DNA from: Talinum fruticosum
Lineage: Eukaryota > Streptophyta > Magnoliopsida > Caryophyllales > Talinaceae
Reading direction: 5' to 3'
Assembly: GCA_021018815.1 (NCBI GenBank)
Contig: JAITYX010000012.1
Span: forward strand, 434,001 to 498,000
Length of the DNA: 64,000 nt
The notes under the pieces were generated by a model. It did no database searches. It saw only the letters and a list, made by a program, of their open reading frames with translations, and had not been told where the DNA came from. The position numbers and the translations under genes are program-made. How positions within the stretch are numbered: position 1 is the stretch's first letter; each line of letters opens with the position of its first letter. This document shows, piece by piece, positions 10,426 through 21,265 of the stretch.

Positions 10426-12246
10426 CGCAAAACAGAGAGAATCTAACCCTTCTCACTTCCTCTAACGAACCCAGTAACATTCCTTACTCGTGGTCCTTTT
10501 CGAGGAAGAAGGTGTTTCGGAAGCCTGATTTGAATGACTTTGGGTTTTGTTTGATTCCGAGTCTTCCTCGCAGAGAACCGAGTCTTTGTCTCTTTCTTTT
10601 TAAAAACCTTTCCTTTTGAAACATGAGAGAATGGTTTCCTTTTGTAAACAGCTTCTGGGCTTAGTCCTCCCTTCATTTCGTGAATGGGACCGTGCTCACT
10701 TTCCCGAACTTCACAGCTTCGAAATCCTTTTTGAATAAATCGAGTAGGAATTGGATTCCTCTTCTTTGTTGAAACCAAGACCTTCTTTTCGAAATGAGAC
10801 ACACTTGTGATCCTAAGAGCATGTCAAGGTTTTTCCGACCTTGAGTAAACTTTAAAACCCGATCTTGAGACTCGGTGAGCTTCGCTTTAGCTCCTCATTT
10901 TCTTTCCGAGTAACTCGGACTCGGTCTCATTAGATTGAGCACTAGTCTTGAGTTCTCTCGAATAAGAGTCTCAGTTTATCTAATTCATTTTTCAAAGAAG
11001 TGTTCTCGAAGTAATTAACTCAAGTTGTTTTTTGAATTTAGAAGAATCGAATTGGACTTTTTTCCAAAGTAAAAATGTACTTAGCTAAATCGACTTTGTA
11101 GAATTTGAGGAAATAATCAATTACCTCTTGAGGATTAGTTTCCTCATTGTCCGAGTCCGAGTCTAACTTTCCTTCGGCTTCGAGTCGGAGATTGCCATCG
11201 GACACTTTGAGTCGTCCGAGTCATCGTCATCTATCGAAGAGTCTTCATCGCTCCATGTTGCCATCATGGCCTTCTTCTTCTTTCTGTCCCTTTTTCTTTT
11301 CGGACAGTCTTTGACTATGTGGTGTTTGCTGCCACACTCAAAACATCCGAATTCTTAGATAAAGATAACTTTGAGGGTGAGGAATACTTACCTTTTCTCG
11401 TCCCTCTTGTCTTTCTTGTAGAATTCTTCCTTTGGCCTTTTATCCCATCTTTTGTGCTTCATTATTCTCTTTAAGTCTCTTGCAATGAGTGCCATGGGAT
11501 CGTCTTCCGAGTCAAATGAGCTCGGATTTGCTTCTTTAGATTCCGAGGCTTTCGGTGCTATGTTCTTTTGGAACCGCCCTCAGCATCCTCTTCTTCTAGA
11601 TGGATTTCATGTCTTAGAAGTTTTCCGATGAGCTCGTCCGGCTTTAAGAGTGACAGGTTCCGAGCCTCCTCTATGGCGAGTCACCTTTGGACCCCATCTT
11701 CTTTTGGGCGGACTTCGAGTATCTTTCTGCACATTTCCTCGTGTGTGATTTTCTTACCAAGAGACTTGAGATTGTTGGTAATCTCAATAAACCGGATGAA
11801 CATCTCGAGTGATATTTTCTTCGACTCCATCTTGAATAACTCGTATTTATGAAGATATTGACTGATCTTCGCTTGTCCGACCTAGCTTGTGCCTTCATAA
11901 GTGTTGACCAGTGTATCCCACACTTCTTTTGCTGTGTCGCGAGCGGACACCCGATTGTATTCCTCCGAGCTAATGGCGCACATCAGAATGTTCATTGCCT
12001 TGAAGTTGTTCCTGAACTTCTCGCTTCACCTGGAGTGAATTCGGCTTTTGTCTTTGGAATGATTCTGAATTCCTTTGTCTTCATTGGAATGTAGTTTCCT
12101 TGTTGTATGATTTCCCATACATCTTCATCATGATCCATGAGGAAACATTCCATAAGTTTCTTCCAATGCCCGAAGTTTGATCCTTTGAATTTTGGTGGTC
12201 TGCTGGAAGATCTTCCTTCATCAAACTCTCCGTTGTTCCGAGCCAT
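10426..12246 (-). pseudogene. Element A: copia gag
   Basis: The start ATG at 12246 opens 'MARNNGEFDEGRSSSRPP' and 'NFGHWKKLMECFLMDHDED' (11992-12246), the typical N-terminal gag block of plant copia elements. A complete CCHC knuckle, CFECGSKHHIVKDC, lies near 11304-11346, followed by a basic stretch and an acidic 'TWSDEDS' region. The C-terminal tail (10443-10802) is Lys/Arg-rich and leads to the protease. Several frameshifts interrupt it. Gag would package element RNA. The start is chosen because the same MARNNGEF start recurs in element N at 61033, just after the primer site. Confidence 0.85.
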
Positions 12247-12283
12247 TTGATCTTTAGACCTTTGGATGGTTAGATCCTTTCTG

Positions 12284-12303
12284 AAAGGCTAGGCTCTAAC
12301 AAT
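12284..12303 (-). promoter_or_regulatory. Decayed primer-binding site, element A
   Basis: Directly inside the LTR end, the minus strand reads ATTGTTAGAGCCTAGCC. Compared with TTGGTATCAAAGTCTAGCC in element N it has lost part of 'GGTATC'. It is the remnant of a site for initiator-Met tRNA. Confidence 0.6.
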
Positions 12304-13883
12304 TGAAGGTTTGCTCGGGGAGAGTCCGAGACACCCTAGAGAGGGGTGAATAAAGTGAGGAAGAGATCTTGTGGAAATTCAAACTCTTTTCCCGGGTAAG
12401 ATACATAATGTAGTTCGAGTCAAAACAGAGTCGAAAAGTACGGACTCGGAAAGACTAAATAGATAGAAATGGCAAGAAAAGCAAATGCTTTAAGATAGTC
12501 CGAGTCTAGAATGAACTCGGAAAGTAAACACTTAGAGATTATGTGGAAACCCTCTTGGGGCAGAAAACCACGGACCGTGTCAATCCGGACACGAAGTCAA
12601 ATCCACTATTTTGAGTCCACAAAATACCGTGAAGTGATCGAACCTGAGTTGCTCCCTTAGACAACTCTTTACAAGTTTTCCTAGACTCAGAAATTCCCTT
12701 ATCCGATCTAGTACTTCCTAGCTGAGATAACCCTTACAGCTAGGGACAACTTAGCTGAGTTCACCCTTACGGCTTAGTCAAGGGACCTTACAAAGAAAGT
12801 AAGAAAGAGTTTGTAATCGAGTACAAGACCTTCCAACTCGGAAGGTAATGAATTACGGAATAGGAGTTGTAAGTAGAAGATTGAGAATGAATACAAAGAC
12901 TTTGCACAAGTACATATGTTAACAATAAGTTCGGCAATCTTCAAGTCTTGTGAAGTGGCTTCTATTTATAGATGACTAGGCAGAGTAGCCGTTATCTTCA
13001 TCTCGCTGACCGAGAGTCCTCTCGTGACCGTTGATAGAAGCTTTCGAGTCACCGAGAAAGTATCGGTTGTAATGTGAACGTTGGACAACGGTTTAACTCT
13101 CTTGGAAGTCCCAAAACTACTAGCGGTGTCTTGAGAGATAAGGTGAAAACCACCGTTAAGTTTGGTGTCTCGGTTTTCAGATTTGGAAACAGACGGCTCC
13201 GACACTATCTTCTAGGACTGGAGCAGAGAAGGTCAAAAGCCATGTCTCGCTGGTGATTTGACGTTTTGAAGCCGGTTACTTTTGTGATTTGAAAAGTGTA
13301 TCCTCGTTTGAATAACCTACAAAAGTAAAGCAATTTTTGTTCTCAAAGTATGAAATACTTTGGTCCAAGATTAGACACAGTTAATAAAATAATTATGATA
13401 ATTAATCAACTAATTATCCGAGTCGAAGAGAAGTGGAATTTTCGAGTCTAATAACTATATAACTCATAATTCCATCCGACTTAGTCTAAGCGATAGATCA
13501 AGATAAGTAAAGAATATCGAGTGAGATAACTTGATATAGACTAAGTATGAAACAAACTAGAGGTACCGACTCTAATGAAATTAAGCTTATAATCGAAGCC
13601 GGTTTCGAGTGAGAGAAGGTGAAACACTAGTCCACTCAATCTGCGATTAATTTGAGTGATGCTTGGACTCGGAACAAAGAATCGGTTTTCCGAGTCACTT
13701 AAACAAGCGCAATAAACACATGAAGTGTAAGTCTGTATTACTTAGAGAAGATACCATTTCATTTAGAAAAGTTTCTAAAACACAGAGAATGCCTTGGAAT
13801 CAAAACTCTATAAATACGAGATGGTTATTCCTGATTCATGTAATGTAACTCGTAAATACGTTGAGCGAGTGTCCGAGTCTTCA
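12304..13883 (-). mobile_element. 5' LTR of element A
   Basis: On the minus strand it starts TGAAGACTCGGAC (13883) and ends CCTTCA (12304), 1580 bp, with a TATA box (tatttata on plus, 12963-12970). Gag follows on the correct side. It keeps many CpG-containing CCGAGT/ACTCGG motifs. Its outer edge joins plus-strand gag sequence of another copy at 13884, so element A inserted into that copy. The other side of the insertion is lost, so no target duplication can be confirmed. Confidence 0.88.
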
Positions 13884-14211
13884 CGGTTCGATGAAGGAAG
13901 ATCTACCAGCAGACCACCAAAGTTCAAAGGACCTAACTTCGTGTACTTGGAAGAAGCTCATGGAATGTTTTCTGCTGGATCACGATGAAGATGCCTGGAA
14001 CACCATACAAGTAGGAAATTACATTCCAATGAAGATGGAAGAAATAAGACTCGTGCCCAAAACAAAGTCCGAGTACACTACTCGAAGAAGCAGAGAAGTT
14101 CGAAAGAACTTCAAGGCGATGAACATTCCGATGTGCGTAATACAACCGAGTGTTAGCCTCGTGACACGGCCAAAGAAGTGTGAGACACGCTTGTCAACAC
14201 TTATGAAGGCG
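13884..14211 (+). pseudogene. Copia gag N-terminal fragment joined to ORF3 promoter
   Basis: Plus-strand gag resumes at about codon 5 beside the element A LTR: 'RSTSRPPKFKGPNF', 'KKLMECFLLDHDEDAW', 'VGNYIPMKMEE'. It ends at 'acttatgaagg', where intact gag goes on to 'TYEGTSRV' (compare 61380-61400). At 14212 the sequence switches to the region upstream of ORF3. All of the rest of gag and all of pol are missing. Frameshifts are present. Confidence 0.8.
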
Positions 14212-14518
14212 ACCGTTGAAGAGTGGAGTCGAACGAACACTAAAGGATATTTCTTTCTCTATAAATAGCATCCGTTTTCATTTATTTCGCTACTTTACTC
14301 TCTACTTATTCTCTCTCTCGCTTATCGCATCACGATCAAGCTCATTGTTTTCAAGGCACGAACCGACTCTCAAGCTAAGTGAAAGAAGTATTAAGTAAGC
14401 ACCGATTGCTCTAAACTCTTTTTCTACTCTTTCATTTTTTTCTCTCGCTCACTTTCGTTGAGCTATCTCTCTCTCTCTTTCCCTCTCTCAAAAGTTCATC
14501 TCTCTCTTTCATACAAAC
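14212..14518 (+). promoter_or_regulatory. ORF3 promoter and CT-rich leader, copy P1
   Basis: 'gaccgttgaagagtgg' aligns with 42690-42720. TATAAATA is at 14260-14267, followed by 'gcatcc' and a pyrimidine-rich leader (ctctctctcg and similar runs) up to the ORF3 ATG at 14519, 259 bp downstream. Confidence 0.65.
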
Positions 14519-15355
14519 ATGCCGAGAAGAGGTTCCCACCCTGATTTTCTTAGTTCTCCAGCCAAGAAACTTCGATCTAAAAGCCAAGAAGGCCCTTCTA
14601 ATCCCTCAAAATCGTTGTCACCCAACATCTAACGTTGGATGAAAAATTCTTCCCCACCACAAAGTTTTCGTGGTTGGCTCACAACAAATGAAAAGGGGTT
14701 TACAATTTCCTCTGTTTCAGCGAGTTCATATACCCATAACTCGTTTCGAGTTTTATGCCAATCTCTCAGCTCGAGGGTATCCTCACCTCAAGAGTTCAAA
14801 AGATCATATTTCGCATCAACAACTCTCTTCTTCACCGTCTCTTCAAAGTATCTTCTCTCTTCTTGAACAGCAACCCCATACCTTTCAACGAGGTTGTTGA
14901 TGATTTCTTCGAAAAATATGTCAAAGATTTTCCGGGTCACATAAAAACTTCTCCGTGACTCAACTCAAATCAAAAGCTCGTCTTCGTGCTTTCTGCCGAT
15001 GAGGACGTTCTTCTCTAAGCATTCAAGCAAGGAGAACCCCAACTCCAAGCACCTAAAATCCTTATATGACATTCTTGAGGGCTACAAAGTAGACCTCTTT
15101 CTTGCTATAGTGGAGCGAATGGCAGCCGTGCTCGCTCGGACTCGGACGAAGAAGTCAACCCCACTTCCTTTAGGGGCTCTTCTTACCCTAATCTTCAAAC
15201 AATTTAAAGTTCCTCTTTCCTCAAATCATAAAGCTATTTCGAGGCTACTATTGTTGTTGGCAAAAGGAACTTCTTGGGTATGGATACCAAGAGACCCAAC
15301 CGGGCGTCCGGGTCCATAACTCGAACCGAGGCCCCTTTCTCTGCCTCACACTCGG
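14519..15355 (+). pseudogene. ORF3 of copia element, copy P1, C-terminally truncated
   Basis: It starts MPRRGSHPDF with a basic N-terminus (KKLRSKSQEG) and then hits a stop around codon 40. Later blocks in other frames are 'NEVVDDFFEKYVKDFPG' (14755-14958), then 'MRTFFSKHSSKENPNSK' and 'PLGALLTLIFKQFKVPL' (14999-15319), the most conserved part of the family. It is cut at about 15355 by a minus-strand gypsy fragment, so the charged C-terminal half is missing. Function is unknown. The position after pol matches the env-like ORF of Sireviruses, but I see no membrane segment. It may resemble the 'putative plant transposon protein' domain. Confidence 0.7.
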
Positions 15356-16940
15356 ACACAATCAACTCTTCTAGATCCATAATGAAATCTAAACTTACAT
15401 CCACCCAGTGGCTGAGTTGCAACGAGCGAGTGGAATGTAAAGCCCTTGAGGTAAGGAATGACTCTTGGCACACTAGCATACCATACATCGCTTGATGATG
15501 TCCTCAACATCCATGTCCATTCTCGGCCTTAAATTATGCTCTTTGAGCATTGGAGTTGTCTTCTTTTCTCCACAATAACCAGCTAGACCTCCATAATGTA
15601 TCTCTCCGATAATTAATTTCCTCGTGCCGCAGCTAGGCACACATAATCTAATACCCTTGAATATGTATCCTCCTTAGATTTGGAATTCACCTTTAGGTTG
15701 AGCTTGACATTCTTGGTATAAAGTTCCAAAATCCTTATCATCCACTTATAAACCTTTGAGATGTTAAAAATCGAAAACACATGTTTCGATTGAAACAAAA
15801 GTAAGTACCTCATTGACATAGCATCAGCACCCTTGTTAAGCTTTCCAGATTTGTCGTTAATTGTGAAATGAAAAGTCCGAAGGTACTCAACCCACTTAGC
15901 ATGTTGTGAATTCAACCTGTGTTAGCCTTGAATATACGTAAGAGCTTCATGATCTAAGTGAAGAATAAACTCCCGAGCCACTAAGTAATAATTCCAATAC
16001 TCGATGACCGAATGACAACATAGAATTCGTTGTCATATGTACGATATCTTTGTTTTGCATCACATTTCTTGTCAATGAAGTAGGCTATTAGATGACCTTC
16101 TTGAGTAAGGAATCCAACAATACCCATACCTGAGGCATCACACTCAACTTTAAGGGTTTTATCAAAGCTGGGTAAGGCTAAGAAAGGAGCCTCGAGTCAG
16201 GTTTGCCCCGATAGCTTCAAAAGACTTCGAGCTTTTAGTGTCCAACCAAAAGAAGTGAGTTTGAGCACCTTAGTCATCGGAGCAGCTTATAGTGCTGAAG
16301 TCTTTGATGAATCTCCTATAAAAAGATGCAGGCCCATCAATGCTTCACACATCATGTATGCTAGTCGGAGTAGGCCATGACAAAATAGACTCTATTTTGC
16401 TCGCATCCACTTTAACTCCTTGAGCATAAATGACATAACCTCAAAAGGTAATTTATGAGTTGAAGAACGAACACTTCTTCAGATTTCCATATAAATTTTC
16501 TATCCGGAAGTTGAACAATTTGTCTAAGGTGGTCATAATGATCTTCCTCGCTCCGATTGTAGATCATAATATCATCAAAGTAGATCACAACAAACTTCCC
16601 AATAAACAGTCTGCAAACCTGGTTCATTAGACGCATGAAAGTTGATAGAGCATTAGTTAAAGATATGGTCATAACGAGCCACTCATACAATCCTCCTTTG
16701 GTTTTGAAAGCAGATTTCCATTCGTCTCCTTCTTTAATTCGAATGTGATAATATCCACTTCGAGGTAAATCTTAGAAATGACCTTAGAACCATCAATTTC
16801 ATCAAATATATCTTTAAGTTATGGTATATGATGTCGGTACTTGATGGTGATTTTATTAGTAGAACAACTATCTATACACATTGTCAATGAACCATCTTTC
16901 TTTAGCACTAGTAATAACGGCATAGTACCCAGGCACCCAA
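15356..16940 (-). pseudogene. Ty3/gypsy pol fragment (RT, RNase H, integrase N-term)
   Basis: Reading minus from ~16940: 'MPLLLVLKKDGS' of the RT fingers, '[19 protein letters not shown]' and '[19 protein letters not shown]' with YFDD intact (16412-16690). RNase H is seen as 'SQHAKWVEYLRTFHFTI' and 'SGKLNKGADAMS' (15613-15915). The integrase zinc region 'YGGLAGYCGEKKTTPML' lies near 15560, and the start of the core, 'LSHWVDVSLDFIMDL', near 15390. The order and motifs are those of a chromovirus-type gypsy pol. Frameshifts and stops break it and no LTR is attached. It interrupts ORF3 copy P1. Confidence 0.8.
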
Positions 16941-19026
16941 CTTGGAAGAGTTACATGAGGGTTAATTCTCTCCCCAAACACCGGCGAGAGCGAAGCAAAT
17001 CACCCCCATCCCCCCAAATTCAAAGATATGGTTAAGGTAATTAAGATTTTGCTATCTAATGAGAATTCATGTTTTTATTTTAACCAATTATTAGTTTATA
17101 CTTTGGTTGTTATAGAACTCGGTGCAAAGCCGTTGAGTAATTAGTTGTGTTTCAGGGGTTATCGTGTGATTTTAATTCTTATGCTAATTCTTATGTATCA
17201 AAGTGCGGTGCATGCTAGCTTCCGATCACCCTCTTCTAGATCACTTTGATGCAATGGATGTTCATGGGGCACCGCTCCTAGCGAATAGGGTGAGGGTGAG
17301 GGTGATAGAAGTTGTGAAAGGGAAAGGCACCTTTGAATTATATCGATCCAATCACCACACCTCCGCACTTGTTGAGGAAGCGGTGAATAATTTTATTTTA
17401 TTTTGCTTAGCCTAAGAGTTTGGTTATCCATTCTAGATTGAAGGTATTTTATTTGAAAATATTAGATTAGTTTTTCATATCACGTATATATATTTCTAAT
17501 TCATGTATTATGATCCTCCCCGAACTAGGATGTCGTGGCTAGAACCGAGAGTGGGAGGAAGGGCACTGCCATGTCCTAAGTTGGCACCACCAAGCATTCA
17601 ATGGTGCCCGATGCTAGACATTAACCGGAGCACTCCCTTCTCCTCTCCAACCCGTTGACGAGTCACCTCCGGATTAGAGTTTTCGTCCGCAAAGTTCTAT
17701 GAAGACCTTACTAGGAAAGAGAGTACTCCAAATCACAATGCAAAGTCAGGTGTTTAGGTTATTAGACGGAGATGATGAGATTAACTTACTTGTTTTATGG
17801 GACGACATACAACAATTTCTACGGATCTAAGAAATCAGAGCAACCGCTGTTATGCTTGGCATGATATGAGTTACTATATATATAAGTTTGTTTAAATGTC
17901 AATATTCATTTGTAAATATATATGTATATATTAGGTAGCTCCACGAGATAGCTCGTTCCTTAAGAATTGAGTCTGTTCATTTTATTAGTGATGTTGTAAT
18001 TCAAGCAATTTGGCGATCAACCGAAGACCGATCCAAATTTATCTCAAACCTCATCACCACGAAGGAAAAAACATGTTCCCGGGCACCGTTCAATGAGGAA
18101 TAAGTGTACAAATAACATAAATGGAGTTCTAATGGTTTAATAATTACATTTTTATGTATGTTATTTATGTCGATGTAGGGCTAACTCGATGCTTACTGCC
18201 ATATATCCGAAAACTAACATCGCATACTCGCCTCGATCCTCTAGGTCAACCCATGAGGAAAGATATCAAAATAGTACTCGACTCGTGAGTGCATTACTTA
18301 CTTATTTTCTGCTTTTGTTAAGTATTCTTTTTAATTGTATGTTGTATGCATTCCTTTATGATATATTTGAACGGTACTCGATCTTTATTTGAATTTTACT
18401 TTCATCCGATTGAAAAATAGTGCTCTGGGAGTGCATGACTATTTGGCAAGCTCGAGAGGCATAGATAAGGAAAAAATGCCAAGTGTTGTCCCTGTAAAGG
18501 TGAGGTTATCTTGCTTAGCATTAAATTAGTTTTCACTTCCATCAAAAGTATTACTACATAACTACTAATTAATTCTCCTTGTGTTAGGAATCTTTTGTGA
18601 TTATTGTAGTGCCGCAAACAATTAGGGAACATAAAGTGTAGCTTCTACGTTCTCCAATACATGAAAGAGGTTCCCTAGCTGAATTTCAATGATCACGGAG
18701 ATAATCCCGTAAAGGTACTTACACTTGCACTTATTACATTCTTGTTCATGAAAATTTAATGTATCTTCTCATGTTATTTCCAGCTTATTTAGTATTGGCA
18801 TTTAGTTTAAAAATATGTAAAATTACTTTTACAGCATTCATCATAGTACTTCCTAGGAAAGAAGCCCGCCACTACCCCTTAGACACAAGTTATGCTTGGA
18901 TGAGCTTAGAGAGGGTTGGTTACAATTTGTGTATCTATGTATAATTACACCTACAAAGGTATATATTTATAAATGATTTTTTCATCATTATTTGATTGGT
19001 AATTTTGATAATTTTTTAATTCTATA

Positions 19027-19028
<2 letters not shown>
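16941..19028. other. Unassigned region with exon-like blocks
   Basis: This 2-kb stretch does not match the surrounding families. Moderately GC-rich blocks (17200-17415, 17515-17760, 18000-18110, 18180-18290, 18420-18500, 18590-18710, 18840-18945) alternate with AT-rich stretches that begin 'GTAA/GTGA'-like and end 'TTTCAG' or 'TTAG', for example 'aaaggtgaggttatc' at 18497. It could be a decayed gene or DNA-transposon gene with introns. The longest frame (17203-17415) gives no family I recognise. No function is assigned. Confidence 0.3.

Positions 19029-19083
<55 letters not shown>
19029..19083. repeat. (AT)n microsatellite
   Basis: Uninterrupted alternating AT over about 54 bases. The frame at 18951-19232 running through it is an artefact (repeated Tyr-Ile). 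Confidence 0.95.
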
Positions 19084-19085
<2 letters not shown>

Positions 19086-19089
19086 TAAA

Positions 19090-19782
19090 ACAGTAGCTAG
19101 TAGCCCTTCTCGCAAAGATGCTACTTGAGTTGTCCAGTCATTTAAATCGAGAGAAAGGAGAAAGAACGAATAGACAACTAAATTAAGGAAGAAGAAATAC
19201 AAAGAAAAATTTGGCAACCCAATCAGCAACACGATTCCCTTCTATGGGCGTATGATGAATAAAAACATGGTTGCACCTTTGAAGAAAACATCGTATATCT
19301 TGGATGACTGTCTCGATGATAACGTGTTCCTGCCCGCAACCGTAGAATTTTTAGAAAATACTAAGGTTAACTTTTTAAAATTAATGAGTTCACCGGACTG
19401 ATTACAAAAGTTATTAAAAATATTATGAAGCTTGAGACATATCTCATAATTAGTCTTATTAAAAACAAGACTATCATCAGCAAAGAGTAAACAGGGTCAT
19501 TTCTTTGATTGAGGAAAAACATTAATTTGAATCCCCGATTTAGGGTGCGTAGCAACAAGATGAAACCTATAAGCCAAGACGTCCATACAAAGGATAAACA
19601 AACAGGGTGACAGAGGTCACCTTGCCTAAGACCTCTAGATGGTCGAGAAAAACACTAGATTCATCATTAATGACAACGAAATATGTTAGTGAAGTAATAC
19701 ATTCACGTACATAATTAATCCAAATATGATGGAAACCCATATCCTTTAGACATGCAAATATAAAATCCTACAGGATTCTATC
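19090..19782 (-). pseudogene. L1 LINE ORF2, RT C-terminal part and RNase H
   Basis: This is the continuation of the LINE at 21266-22729. Reading minus from 19782: 'RIL' in place of RIEW, 'MGFHHIWINYVREC', a decayed 'SRGLRQGDPLSP' block near 19600, and 'LLFADDSLVF' with the FADD catalytic pair near 19490. A deletion then joins to 'HHTPIEGNRVADWVAKF' near 19230, the end of the RNase H domain found at the C-terminus of plant L1 elements. Much of the thumb and linker is missing. A solo LTR at 19783 separates it from its upstream half. Confidence 0.8.
19778..19782. repeat. Target-site duplication, left (ctatc)
   Basis: ctatc precedes the solo LTR; the same five bases follow it at 21261-21265. Confidence 0.85.
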
Positions 19783-21260
19783 CGAAGGTTTGCTCTTGGA
19801 GAGTCTTAGTCACCCTAGGGGGTGAATAGAGTGATGAGGAAATTTTAACAAACATGGAAGATTTACGCTTGAAAAGAATAATCGAGACAGTTTGAGTCTA
19901 GATTGGACTTAGAAAATGTGAACTTAGATATACGCGGAAACCCTCCTGGGGCATAAAACCACGAACGAGTGCTAGTCTAAGAATCAAGTCAAATTCACTA
20001 TTTTGAATTCATAAAATACACCAGATTAACTCAACCGGAACTCGCTCCCTTAAACAATTCCTTATAGAGTTTTCCTAGACTTAGAAATTCCCTTATCCGA
20101 TCTAGTACTTCCTAACCGAGGTAACCTTTACAACTAGGGACAAGCTGTGCTGAGTTAACCCTTACAACTTAGTCAAGGGACCTTACTCAGAAAATAAGAA
20201 AGAGTAACTTATTACAAGACTTTACAACCCAAAAAGTATGAATTACAAGTCGGGAGTTCTAAATAGAAGATTGAGTATGAATACAATGAGTTTAGCTAAA
20301 GTAATGTGTTTCAAGAATAGTTCTAACAAAACTTCAAGTGTTGAGAGTTGGCCCTCTATTTATAGATGACAAAGCATATTATCCATTGTGACTCGTTTCG
20401 AACGAAGTCCTTTGTGACCGTTGTAACGTTTCTTCCGAGTCGCTAAAAAGATCCGTTGAGATGCGAACGTTATGCAATGGCTCTTGGCTCCTAAAGATGC
20501 TCCAATCAGCTGGTGGTGTCTGAAAAGTAAGGTGGAAACCACTGTTCAACTTAGCGTTAAAATTTTCTAGTTTTGGAAACAGACAATCGTGACACAATGT
20601 CTCGAGCCTTGTTAAGAAGTAGAAAAGCCTTGTACTGTTAGTGATTGATAGCTTGAAGTCTGGTTACTTTTGTAATTTAAAAATAAGATAACCACATTTG
20701 GATAACCTACAAAAGTAAATCATTTTGGTTCTCAAAGTATAAAATACTTTGGTCCATAATTAGCCACAGATAATAATTTAATTAAGACAATTAAGTTCAT
20801 AATTATCTCGAGCCTAGAAGAGTGGAATTTTCGAGTATAATATACATTATACTCAAATTCCTTTAATGTCACTCCTAAAAAGATAAACTTATAAGAGTGA
20901 AAACATCGAGTATAAGTACTTGATTTGGACAAATAATTCGCAAACTAACATGCTGACTTAGAAAAATAAATTAATGTTGTAATTCACTTTACTACAAGAT
21001 ATCCAGATCCGAACTCGGATATGAAGTGTTAGAGAGATTATTTGAACATACGATAAATCTGAGTTGTGTCTTAGTGACTTAAAAACATCGAGTGAAATGA
21101 TAGATCAAAATGTGTATTCCGAGTGGGTGAGAATCGAATGAAAACATATGCAATAGTTTCTATAATACTTAGAATGACTTGTAGTCAAAACGTAAGAGGG
21201 AAGAGGTTTGTACTGTCTTTGGTAGTACTCGAGTGGTATAGTTTCCGACTCGAGTCTTCA
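19783..21260 (-). mobile_element. Solo copia-ORF3 LTR inserted in LINE RT
   Basis: On the minus strand it starts TGAAGACTCGAG (21260) and ends CTTCG, one change from CTTCA, at 19783, 1478 bp, with a TATA box at 20357-20364. No internal sequence adjoins it. Both flanks are the same LINE and both carry ctatc, so this is one insertion later reduced to a solo LTR by LTR-LTR recombination. Confidence 0.93.
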
Positions 21261-21265
21261 CTATC
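21261..21265. repeat. Target-site duplication, right (ctatc)
   Basis: Matches 19778-19782. On the minus strand the LINE reads GCTTATGATAG up to the LTR and GATAGAATCC after it. Confidence 0.85.

Noticed and set aside
18951..19232. 93-codon frame with Tyr-Ile repeats
   Set aside because: Produced by the (AT)n microsatellite and the decayed LINE RNase H end.
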